A program made the translations under genes and the position numbers. Shown here one piece after another: positions 46,759-55,273 of a DNA stretch of 64,000 bases. The notes under the pieces are model-generated. The model had not been told where the DNA came from. It worked only from the letters and a program-made list of their open reading frames with translations, and did no database searches. The stretch is from Pycnococcus provasolii (Eukaryota > Chlorophyta > Pseudoscourfieldiophyceae > Pseudoscourfieldiales > Pycnococcaceae): contig OW568896.1 of the NCBI GenBank assembly GCA_938743325.2, positions 407,501 to 471,500 of the forward strand, in the 5' to 3' direction. Every line of letters starts with the position of its first letter. The stretch's first letter is position 1.

Positions 46759-47217
46759 ATGGCGCTTTTCCGCCGTTCCGCCTCCGCCGGGCTGAAGATG
46801 CTGCTGTCTCCTGCGCTTGCGTCGTCGTCTCCTGCGGTTGCGTTGTCGTGTCGTGCGCTTGCGTCGTCGTCTCCTGCGCTGCTCGCGGAAAGGCGAACGG
46901 GTCGGCGCCGCGACTCCGACTCGCTCGTGCACCAGTCTGCTGCTCCGCCGCCAAAGAAAAGCCCTTGGCAGCCTGTGGAGACACCTCAAGGTGTTTACTA
47001 CTGGAACAAGCTCACCGGCGATACGACGGAGATTGGTGCACCTCCTCCCGGTCCTAACGACGTTATGGTCAATCGCAACCAGCACCAGCCAACCGTCTTC
47101 GACCCACCCGCCAACCAGCAGCCTGTATCGTTCGTGGGCCAAATGACGCACATGTTTGGCTTGGGCGTCGGTCTGACTATGGGCATGGTAATGATACGCG
47201 TGCTCATGGGTGGCTAA
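46759..47217 (+). CDS. Small WW-like, membrane-anchored protein, probably mitochondrial
   Basis: 152-residue protein. Residues 1-55 are Arg/Ser/Ala/Leu-rich without acids, a likely mitochondrial presequence. Residues about 68-96 (PWQPVETPQGVYYWNKLTGD then TTEIGAPPP) look like a WW domain with the first Trp, the Tyr-Tyr-Trp-Asn strand and the Thr pair. The second signature Trp is absent. A single glycine/methionine-rich hydrophobic helix (GLGVGLTMGMVMIRVLM) closes the C-terminus. Such an anchored WW peptide could be an accessory subunit or assembly factor of an inner-membrane complex. That is inference. Confidence 0.7.
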   Translation: MALFRRSASAGLKMLLSPALASSSPAVALSCRALASSSPALLAERRTGRRRDSDSLVHQSAAPPPKKSPWQPVETPQGVYYWNKLTGDTTEIGAPPPGPNDVMVNRNQHQPTVFDPPANQQPVSFVGQMTHMFGLGVGLTMGMVMIRVLMGG

Positions 47218-47272
47218 AGCCGTTCTCCCTCCCCCTCTTTCTCTATGTAACTATTATACAAGGTTCATTACT

Positions 47273-48071
47273 TCAAATCTTCTCAAACTTTAGGAGAGCG
47301 GCGGCGCGCTTCTGCACGTCCACCTCCGTGAGACCACCGCATGCCAACGTAATGGCAGAAGGCACGGGCGTGTGCGCAGCCGCGGTCACCGCCGCGCGAA
47401 TGTGATCGCGAGTGTCATCTCCAGGTCGTTCAGGCGTCACGAGCACGCGCGTCGCGTCCGCGCTATCGACGGATCGTAGTAGCACTGCCTGTATGATGTG
47501 CCGGAACACGGAAGCGGCGGCTCCCGTTGGCCCGCCGACCTGTGCAAGCGCGGCGAGCTTGCCGAATGCGACCGCATCAAGTAGACTGCCAAGAAATGCG
47601 CCGGCAGCAAATAGAGACAAGTGCGCACTTCTGCGCATGGAACGCTTCGACGACGCGCCGTTCGAAGCCTTTTTCTTGTCACCGCCATTTGCGTCATCCG
47701 CAAGATCCTTCGTGCAATCAAGCACGCACCCCGTCAGCTCGAAACATACGTGCTTTCGCCGCCGTGCCGCCGCTGCAGGCGATTGGCTTGACGCCAGTGA
47801 GACGCGTGCTACGTATCGCTGCGTCGCCTCGAGGTAGTACGTGTTGTACTCGCGTTCCTGCAGGCAGCACTCGAGAAGCACGCGCAGGCACTCGCGTGTC
47901 TGCTGCGCACCCTTGAGATTAAGCCGCGCAAGGCGATCAGCGGCATCCATGGCATCGCCGGCGCCCATGAGAGCGGCAAAGATGCTTCGCCTCAGGTCGG
48001 TATTCATGCGCATTTTTGTGGCAAGTATGGCAAGCTGGTCATCACCGCCTGCTCCTGCCCCTGCCCCTGCC

Positions 48072-48106
<35 letters not shown>

Positions 48107-49594
48107 ACGAGACGAGCGCGCGACGTCTTCTTCTTCTTCTTCGTCTTCTTCTTCTTCGTCGTCATATGGTTCTTGTCGTTGTTGTGGTGGCTCGACACCG
48201 CGGCGCAAGGCTGCTTCCCACGTGAGAGCACGCACCTGCACATCGCGAAGGTTCACATCGGTGCCATGCAGCCATCTAACAACCTCCGCCGACGCCGACG
48301 CCATGGGGCTACCTGACTTGACATCACCCTTCTTGTTTTTCATTTCCAGCACAGTTTCCAGCATCAGGCGGTACCGCTGCGGCAGTTGTCCACCTGGTGC
48401 CGCCGCCGCCTTGGCATCTGCACGCGCCTTGATTGCCCTAACGAACGCCTTCATGGCTGTCGGATTCGCCGTTCGTAGCTGCACGCCCGCGCGACGAAGC
48501 ACGCCAAGCACGAGCATGACATCGAGTTCTTGCAGGCGCGGCGCGATGTGGTCGGAAAGCAGCGAGTAAAGCAGTTCCGGCCCCGTCGCCTCCAGGAGGT
48601 AGAGCTGCACGAGTACCGCGAGCACGTTGTGGCACGCACGGCTGTGCGCGGCGGTGGCTAGATTCGCATTTTCCGCAGTGGAGGCTGCAACTTCGTACGC
48701 CTCGAAGCTTTCCTCGAATTGCCTTGCGAGTGCGCCGAGTAGACGAGGCAACGCCTCGTTGGCACGGTCCCTCGCGGCGGCACCTGAAGCCGCGGCAGCC
48801 ACGGACGCTGCAAAGTCGTCAGTGAATTTGGGCCCGGACGTACACAGTCGGCAGACTTCGGTGGCAGCGGCGTGGTACACGTGCTGCGTCGTTCCTAGTC
48901 TGTTCACAGCCTCCGCCGCAGCCCGCTCGCCGCCGGTTCCGAGCCTGTTGAAGATGCCCCTGATGGAACGAGCTAGCTCTGCGTTAATTGCTGGTTGCTT
49001 TCCTGCCTTTGCTGGCATTTGCACATTTTTCTTCGGGGGCTGGACGCGCTGCTGCTGCTGCTGCTGCTGCTCATCTTCGTCATCTTCTTCGTCATCTTCT
49101 ATTCCATCGTCGTCTTGAGATTCTTCGAGGTCGTCGTAGGAGTCGTCGTCAACATCCTGAGATTCTTCTTCGTCGTCGCCGTCGTCGTCGAGCACTGCAC
49201 TACTCTTCGTCAGTTTCTTACTAGGAGTTTCGCCATCGTTGTCGTCGTTGTCATAGATACCAGGTAGTCCTAATCCCGCGAGAAGTCCATCAATCCCGTC
49301 AAATTCATCATCCCGACATCTCTTTCCCAGCAGTTTCTTTAACCTTCTTTGTTCTCGCAGTTCGTCGTTTCGGATGAGTTCTGCCGAAGTGGGAGGCAGA
49401 AGGGGGGGTAATACACCACTCCTCTTACCATCTTTTCTCAAGGACTTCTCAAGGTTGTGTTGTTGGCTGCCACCACCATGCCGCTTCTTCCTAGCAGATG
49501 ACGACGACGATGACGACGACGACTTCTTCTTCTTCCCCGACAATCCCGACGAGTAGGTTTCCCCACGGCCATCATGGCCATCATGGCGGCGCAT
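47273..49594 (-). CDS. NOM1: Nucleolar MIF4G-domain protein (NOM1/SGD1 family)
   Basis: Ribosome-biogenesis factor of the 18S pathway. The 773-residue product has a Lys/Ser-rich basic N-terminus, then long Asp/Glu and Gln runs (about 115-200). A MIF4G domain (about 205-430) contains ELARSIRGIFNRLGTGGERA, VQLYLLEATGPELLYSLL and LDVMLVLGVLRRAGVQLR. An Ala-Gly repeat follows (about 500-525). An MA3 domain (about 540-710) includes MRMNTDLRRSIFAALMGAGD, LNLKGAQQTRECLRVLLECC and YNTYYLEATQRYV. I prefer ATG 49594. An in-frame ATG at 49663 would add 23 residues, but it lies inside the telomere-like promoter block and the extension spans a G run. It shares a divergent promoter with IF-3. Confidence 0.9.
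48046..48106 (-). repeat. (CCTGCT/CCTGCC)n hexanucleotide repeat encoding Ala-Gly in NOM1
   Basis: About ten hexamer units, in frame on the minus strand as an AGAG run between the MIF4G and MA3 domains. Confidence 0.85.
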
Positions 49595-49928
49595 CCAGTC
49601 CACTTGATTTTTGTGTTTTATGGGGGGGGGGGAACAGACAGCGGAGGAAATCAGAAAGGGCATTAGGGTTGTAAGGGCCTTACAGAACCAATTAGGGTTA
49701 GGGTTACGAAGGGTGCTACCTAGGGTTACGTCTCCTCTACCAAACTATGAGTAGCTACGATAGGGTTTAGGGCATTAGGGTTAGGGCATTAGGGCATTCG
49801 GGCATTCGGGCATTAGGGTTAGGGTTAGGGTGAGCTCTCTTCCCAGTTCCCTTCCCCTCTCGGCGCCTCATTTCGTTTCATTCTCATCCTTCCCGTTGGG
49901 TCGGAGCCCATTTTATTCCCTCAAATTC
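49595..49928. promoter_or_regulatory. Telomere-like divergent promoter of NOM1 and IF-3
   Basis: From 49666 to about 49828 the top strand is dominated by TTAGGGTTAGGG, TAGGGTTTAGGG, CATTAGGG and CATTCGGG units. The exact 15-mer TAGGGTTACGTCTCC (49721-49735) also occurs twice at the start of the window. The array fills the whole gap between two translation-related genes. Plant telo-boxes mark translation-machinery promoters, so a conserved promoter role is plausible. A remnant of an internal telomere insertion is the alternative. Confidence 0.65.
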
Positions 49929-51134
49929 ATGGCGGCGGTGGGGGTGCCGTCCATTTCCACGCCTCTTGGTCTGGGTCTTCGGGGTCTCCACCACTTGAAT
50001 AATAAGAAGAGTATTCATCTCCTCCTCCTTCCTTTCGGTGGTGGTGGTGGTGGTGGTGGTGGTGGTGGTGGTGGTCGCACTTGCACTCGGCATCTGCCTC
50101 TGGTGTGTCCTCTGGTGGTGTGTCCTCCTCATTGGTCTTGGCATGTTCCTTGGGCTTGGGGTTCATCTGCTTCATCTGCTTCTTCTTCTGCTTCTGGTGC
50201 TGCTGAAGTTGACAAAATCCATGGAATCCATGGAAACAGAAGAAGTGAGTCCCTTGGTCTTGGTCGTCACGTCTTGAGTGCCTTCTTGCCTCGTCATTCT
50301 GATTTGTCATGGATGCCTGTTGGGCTTGGAACAGGAACTCTTAACAATGGCAATAATGAAGTTACGGGTTTCTTTCACTCGCGTTCGTTTGCCACTTCAC
50401 ACCTTCAAGGGAGAAATAGTAGTAGTCAGCAGAGAAGTAGTAGTAACAACAACAACAACAACCGCAACAACCAAGGCCAAGGCGGCGGAACTAGGAGTCG
50501 AGGCGGCGCTCCGAGTGGCGGCGGCGGAAAGAGAAACAAGTCGCAGCAGCAGAAGAGTGGTGGTGCTGGTGGTGACAACAACATGGGCAGATCTTCAGGC
50601 AAACATTCCTCGGAACCTGACGGCTCGACTGAAATCAGACTCGCGCGGGCGGACGGAACCAACTCTCTCATGACGTTCGACGAACTGAACCAAGAAGCAC
50701 AAAGAACCAACCTAGTCGTTACTTGCGTCGCAGCGCACACCACGCCGCCCGTGTACCGCCTCGTCGACGTCGCGAAGCGGAACGCCGACGCGTATCGGAG
50801 GGAAAGAGAACGCAAAGCAGGTATGCTCGAGCAGAGACGAACGCAAACGACCAAGGAGGTGAAGCTGCGTGCGGGAACCGCAGAGAACGACGCAAACAGA
50901 GCACGCGGCCAGGCGGCGTCGTTTCTTGAGCAAGGGTACCGCGTCAAGGTGACTGTCACGCAGAGGCGCATCGACCCGCCAGACTCAGCAAAGAAAATGC
51001 TTGAGAGGTTCACGACACTCGAACATGCGAAGCTCATGGGTGAACCGAGAATGGAGGGAGCGAGCAAGCACGTGTGCGTGCTTGCTCCGGACAAGGAGGC
51101 GAAGCAGAAGAAGGATGCCGCAACAACAACGTAA
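49929..51134 (+). CDS. Organellar translation initiation factor IF-3
   Basis: 401-residue protein whose last 170 residues are bacterial-type IF-3. The N-domain (about 232-300) contains RLARADGTNSLMTFDELNQE and TTPPVYRLVDVAKRN, and a linker helix is rich in Arg/Glu. The C-domain (about 305-395) has KEVKLRAGTAENDANRARGQ and FLEQGYRVKVTVTQR. The first 230 residues hold a Gly run (about 38-50), then Ser/Asn/Gln/Gly low complexity, with an early segment that could be a transit peptide for plastid or mitochondrion. ATG 49929 was chosen because the frame extends only to GTG. It is divergent from NOM1 and convergent with eIF3a. Confidence 0.88.
   Translation: MAAVGVPSISTPLGLGLRGLHHLNNKKSIHLLLLPFGGGGGGGGGGGGGRTCTRHLPLVCPLVVCPPHWSWHVPWAWGSSASSASSSASGAAEVDKIHGIHGNRRSESLGLGRHVLSAFLPRHSDLSWMPVGLGTGTLNNGNNEVTGFFHSRSFATSHLQGRNSSSQQRSSSNNNNNNRNNQGQGGGTRSRGGAPSGGGGKRNKSQQQKSGGAGGDNNMGRSSGKHSSEPDGSTEIRLARADGTNSLMTFDELNQEAQRTNLVVTCVAAHTTPPVYRLVDVAKRNADAYRRERERKAGMLEQRRTQTTKEVKLRAGTAENDANRARGQAASFLEQGYRVKVTVTQRRIDPPDSAKKMLERFTTLEHAKLMGEPRMEGASKHVCVLAPDKEAKQKKDAATTT
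50037..50073 (+). repeat. (GGT)n microsatellite encoding a Gly run in IF-3
   Basis: About twelve GGT codons in the N-terminal leader. Confidence 0.85.
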
Positions 51135-51254
51135 AGTCGTAAGCAGAAGTCGTCGTCATCGTGACAAAAAAAAAAGGGTGTAATCTATTTTTCCAACCAA
51201 AATTGTTCTTTTTTATTTTTACCGTCTCGTGAAATTGGAAACCAATGGAATATC

Positions 51255-54200
51255 CTAACGTCCGCTAGGCGGGCGATATGCGCCACCACCGCCGCCGCCG
51301 CCGCGGTCGTCACGACGTGCTGGCGGGTAGCGCCGGTCATCACCTCGGTCGTCACGTCGGTCTCGGTCGTCGAAGCCGCCACGTCCGGGTGCACGATACC
51401 CACCACCACCGCCGCCGCCGCCGCGGTCGCCGTCGCGCGGTGGATAGCGCCGGTCATCTCCTCGATCGTCAAAGCCGCCGCGTGCGGGCGGGCGATACGC
51501 GCCACCACCGCCGCCGCCGCGAGGCTCGTCGCCACGCGGTGGATAGCGCCGGTCGTCTCCTCTGTCGTCAAAGCCGCCGCGTGCGGGCGGGCGATATGCG
51601 CCGCCGCCGCCGCCGCCGCCGCCGCCACGAGGATCCTCTTCGCCGCGGTCTCCACCCCATCGTCCGCCCGTTCCCCTTGGTGGGCTGGGCGGACGCGCAC
51701 CTCCTCCACCCTCTCGACGGTTCGGGGGCACCCATCTGCCACCACCTCCTGCACCCGCCGCAGGCGCGGGAGCACCTGCCGAGCCAAGCACAGACCTCCG
51801 CTCATCCATCTTCTTTGCGTCCATCTCCGCCTCGCGCTGGCGGATGCGCTCCGCCTGCTCGTCGAGCTTGCGGCGCCTCTCCGTCTCCGCCTCGCGGCGC
51901 TCCTCCTGCTCGCGCATCTCCTGCTCCTCCCTCTCTCGGCGGCGGTAGTCCGCCTCCGCCTTGCGAAGGCGCTCGAGGTACACCCTCTTACGCTCGCGAA
52001 TGAGATCAGCCTCTCGCTGCGCCTTCATCTCTGCCGCGCGCTCGAGATGCGCGGCGCGGAACGCCTCCAACTCTTCCACGCGGCGCTGCTTGATGGCGCC
52101 GAGGATCGCATCCTTGTCCGCGAGAATCTTGTCAAGCTTCTTGGCAACCTCGACGTCCGCCTCCCACTGCGCGCGGTGCTGCTCTGCAGCAACCGCCTGC
52201 TGCTCGGAGTGGTAGCTCTCGTCCTCCTTGATGCGGCGCTTCTGCTCCTCGTCGAGCAGCGGCTTCTCCTCCTCGCGCCTCGCGCGCTCCATGTAGTCCA
52301 TCGTCTTAGACGAACGCTCGAGCTTACGCTCGAGCTCCTGCCGCGTCTTGATCTGCTCGCTAAGCTGAGCCTGCATGATCGCCTGCTTGCTCATCACCTC
52401 ACCCTCCTTCATCTTCGGAGCCTTCTTACCATCCTTGCTGAGCTGCTTCTCGCGCTCCTTCAGCAGCTCCGCAGCCTCTGCCGCCTCCTGCTCCTCAATC
52501 TCGCGCCGGATGCGCTCCTCCGCACGGCGTCGCGCCTCCAGCTCCTGGCGCCTCCTCTCCTCCTCCTCACGCTCCTGCTGCTGCTTGAGCTTGCGCGCCT
52601 CCGCCTGCTTCTCCTGCTCGAGAATCTGCCGCTCCTGATCCTCCTTGCGCCGCTCGATGATCACCTTGCGTGCAAGCACGCGGCTGTGCTCCTCATCCAC
52701 GGTGGCAAGCGCCTTGCTGATCGCCGCGGCGACACGAGCCTGCTGGTCCGCCGCACGCTGCTTCTTAGACTCGGGGAGGTTAGACACCGCCTCGTTCAGC
52801 CGCTTGGAGAGCACGCTGAGCTGATTCTGCATGCGCGCGCCGCCGTCCGCCGACGACACGCCGCAAGCAATGCTCTGCGTTTTGTGGTCCGTTTTCATCG
52901 ACAGGTACCCGTTCATCACGCCGCTGACGATGAGGCTGTCAAGCTCGATGGCGCTGAAATGCGGCACGCACTTGTGCACAAAGTCCAGGCGCATCGTCTT
53001 GTACACGCCGCTGAGCGCGCGAAGCTGCTTGAACGCGGCGACGGCGCGGACAGGCACGAAGAACTGCGCAAAGCTGATCTGCTGGATCGGAGATGCGGAC
53101 GACATCTCCGCCGCCGCCTCTGTCGAGCTCTCGCCGTCGTCGGTCACCGTTACGATGCTCGCCGTTGCAAGAGATCCGATGCTCTCGAGAAGTGGCTCGA
53201 CCCGCTTCGAAAGTTCGAGCGGGCTCACCTCCTCCTCGAGCTCCGAGAAGAGCCGCCGCACGCTCTCGGGCACATGCGCGAGCACGCCTCGCGACGACAG
53301 CTCGGCGAGCACAGCATCTCGCGTGAGCGGCGTGTCGGTGTGATCGTGCCGATCCAACGACCCTCCGGCTCCGCCAGCCTTGGACATACCGCCGTCCTGC
53401 GAACCGGAGTAGTACTGCCCCTGAAAGCCTAGCAAGTTTGCGACGCGAATGTGCCTGTCCCTGTCAGAGCCCTGCTGCTCGCTGAAGTTGACGCCCGCGC
53501 TGCTCTCAAACGGCTGTATGCAAAGCGCGGACAGCACGACGGCGGACGCCATCGTCGAGAGGTCCGCCTGCGTCATGCTCGTGTTGTGCGCGAGGCTGAG
53601 CTGGAAGAGCTTGAGCCAGACGATTGCGTGGTACAGGTAGTTTTCGCTCACCCAGAAGATTTTCGTCAGCTTCGCGTAGAAGACAGCCATCATCTGCGGC
53701 TTGGGCGTCTTCTTCGCGAAAACCATCAGCCCGTGGATGTCCTCCACGCTGCGGAAGCCCTCTTGCCACAGTCCAAGCTCCGTTGCCACCTTGAGCTGCT
53801 CGAATCGCGTCTCAAGGTACAGCTGCAGCGACTCGGGGTTCGTGAGGTCCGGCCTGTCGCGCTGGTCGCGGTGCTTGGCAAGGTTCTGCAGGTGGTTTCG
53901 TAGAATCTCGCACAACCTTCGAAACTCCGACGTTCGCTTGTAGTGCTGGCAGAAGTGAAATGCGCGCACGGCAGTCATGGCGTACAGAGCCTCGAGCTTC
54001 GAGTTGTTGCGCAGGATTTCAAGCACCGTGCGGTACGTCTCCCACAGGAACTTGAAGCACGGCGTGACGAGCTCGCGATCCGTGCGATCCTTGTCTGTGT
54101 CGCCGGTGACGAAGCTGAGCATGAGATCCTCCGGGCTCATATCCTCGTCCAAGTCCGCGACGCTGAGCGTGACCTCCTTAGCCGCCTCGATGGCTGCATC

Positions 54201-54515
54201 CGCGCGGTCCGTGGCGAGCTTGAGGAAGTGCTTGATCACCTCCTCGAGCGAGCTCACGTTGACGTGCTGGCAAACGATGCGGTACTGCACGAGCCCTTCC
54301 TTGGCGAATCGCCCCTTTCGCATGTCGACGCACAGCTCCATGTACTTCATCATCACAGCCTCTAACGACTTCTGCCACGTTCTGTGCCTCTTGGACGTGA
54401 TGACTTCGTGCAGCACCTGCAGTGCTGGCTGTTTTTGCCCGACGAGTATGAGTTCCTCCGCGCGCTTGAGCGCATTCTCAGGCTTGGCGAAAGTCGACTG
54501 GTGGAAACGCGACAT
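51255..54515 (-). CDS. eIF3a: Eukaryotic translation initiation factor 3 subunit A
   Basis: Largest scaffold of the eIF3 complex on the 40S ribosome. The 1086-residue product starts with the highly conserved MSRFHQSTFAKPENALKRAE. TPR/HEAT-like helices follow, then a PCI domain (about 320-520, ISFAQFFVPVRAVAAFKQLR). A long charged spectrin-like coiled coil runs about 560-900. The C-terminal tail (about 930-1086) is Arg/Gly/Asp-rich, with about five copies of a roughly 24-residue unit built on YRPPARGGFDDRGDDRRYPP. Animal eIF3a has an analogous DDRGPRRG repeat. AACCCT lies about 60 bases upstream. Confidence 0.96.
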   Translation of the reverse strand: MSRFHQSTFAKPENALKRAEELILVGQKQPALQVLHEVITSKRHRTWQKSLEAVMMKYMELCVDMRKGRFAKEGLVQYRIVCQHVNVSSLEEVIKHFLKLATDRADAAIEAAKEVTLSVADLDEDMSPEDLMLSFVTGDTDKDRTDRELVTPCFKFLWETYRTVLEILRNNSKLEALYAMTAVRAFHFCQHYKRTSEFRRLCEILRNHLQNLAKHRDQRDRPDLTNPESLQLYLETRFEQLKVATELGLWQEGFRSVEDIHGLMVFAKKTPKPQMMAVFYAKLTKIFWVSENYLYHAIVWLKLFQLSLAHNTSMTQADLSTMASAVVLSALCIQPFESSAGVNFSEQQGSDRDRHIRVANLLGFQGQYYSGSQDGGMSKAGGAGGSLDRHDHTDTPLTRDAVLAELSSRGVLAHVPESVRRLFSELEEEVSPLELSKRVEPLLESIGSLATASIVTVTDDGESSTEAAAEMSSASPIQQISFAQFFVPVRAVAAFKQLRALSGVYKTMRLDFVHKCVPHFSAIELDSLIVSGVMNGYLSMKTDHKTQSIACGVSSADGGARMQNQLSVLSKRLNEAVSNLPESKKQRAADQQARVAAAISKALATVDEEHSRVLARKVIIERRKEDQERQILEQEKQAEARKLKQQQEREEEERRRQELEARRRAEERIRREIEEQEAAEAAELLKEREKQLSKDGKKAPKMKEGEVMSKQAIMQAQLSEQIKTRQELERKLERSSKTMDYMERARREEEKPLLDEEQKRRIKEDESYHSEQQAVAAEQHRAQWEADVEVAKKLDKILADKDAILGAIKQRRVEELEAFRAAHLERAAEMKAQREADLIRERKRVYLERLRKAEADYRRREREEQEMREQEERREAETERRRKLDEQAERIRQREAEMDAKKMDERRSVLGSAGAPAPAAGAGGGGRWVPPNRREGGGGARPPSPPRGTGGRWGGDRGEEDPRGGGGGGGGGAYRPPARGGFDDRGDDRRYPPRGDEPRGGGGGGAYRPPARGGFDDRGDDRRYPPRDGDRGGGGGGGGYRAPGRGGFDDRDRRDDRGDDRRYPPARRDDRGGGGGGGAYRPPSGR
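51262..51640 (-). repeat. Minisatellite encoding RGGFDDRGDDRRYPP units in eIF3a
   Basis: Four to five direct copies of 70-90 bases, with internal GCCGCC runs, make up the 3' end of the gene. Confidence 0.8.
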
Positions 54516-54572
54516 GATTCTTAAAAGATCAGAACAGTCTCAGCGCAAAGACTCGAACCTAATATCTTGATT

Positions 54573-54578
54573 AACCCT
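54573..54578. promoter_or_regulatory. AACCCT motif upstream of eIF3a
   Basis: TTAACCCTATAG, read on the gene strand as CTATAGGGTTAA, about 60 bases before the eIF3a ATG. Confidence 0.35.
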
Positions 54579-54804
54579 ATAGAAAAGCGAAAGAGGAGAG
54601 AAATAGATGTGTGAGAGAGAGGCGCCACACACACACCGACCTGCGAGCGTGCTGCTTGGAGCCACGCACGATGAGGGGGAGGGGGGAGGAGGGAGAGATG
54701 GCGGCTGTTCCCCCGGGGGCAGCAGAGCAGTCCCCTTGCTCATAACCGGTATCCCCATTTGCCTGGGGGACCTGCCCTTGCACCAACGGGGGATTAGCAA
54801 AATA

Positions 54805-55089
54805 ATGGCTGACAGTAGTGGCGAGCCGTCCGAGGCGGCGAAGCGTCAGGCGCGACGCGAGGAGTACAACCCGCTGCCTCTCACGGGAAAACGCGCGCAC
54901 CTCAAGCCCACGGCGCACAGGTGCAACGACAGAGTCGAGGACGTCGTGCAGGGAATCTTCAAAAGCAAGTGGAGAGACAACCTGTACCCGCAGATTTCGC
55001 TCATGTTCGAGTGCCTGAATAGCCAACCAGGACAGGAGCCTACCGCGCCGTACACGCACGTCACGCCGACGCCGCCTGACGACCCATAG
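54805..55089 (+). CDS. Small conserved-looking protein, 94 aa
   Basis: Compact protein with a charged start (ADSSGEPSEAAKRQARREEY) and a dense core NPLPLTGKRAHLKPTAHRCN continuing to DNLYPQISLMFECLNSQ. The end is Pro/Thr-rich. Two Cys (in HRCND and FECLN) are 35 residues apart. No presequence or membrane segment. The high content of specific residues and clean ATG 54805 between two divergent real genes suggest a genuine small gene. Family not recognised. Confidence 0.65.
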   Translation: MADSSGEPSEAAKRQARREEYNPLPLTGKRAHLKPTAHRCNDRVEDVVQGIFKSKWRDNLYPQISLMFECLNSQPGQEPTAPYTHVTPTPPDDP

Positions 55090-55273
55090 CTACCAATACC
55101 CTTGTTTTTGCAACTTGAATTGACATTTTTTTCAGTTTTGTTTTGTCTTTTGGTTTTACAGTCCCCAAAACAAAAATTCCCAATTGGCAATATCACACAA
55201 ACACAACTCCCTCACCACCGCCAGTCTCTGTCTGTTTGACATTCGTCTCGTACAGGCTTCGATATTAGAACTC

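Noticed and set aside
52047-53432. 461-codon open frame antisense to eIF3a
   Set aside because: Shadow of the eIF3a coiled coil.
54545-54565. Second tRNA T-arm-like sequence on the minus strand (GGTTCGAGTC)
   Set aside because: The T-stem does not pair and no cloverleaf is possible.
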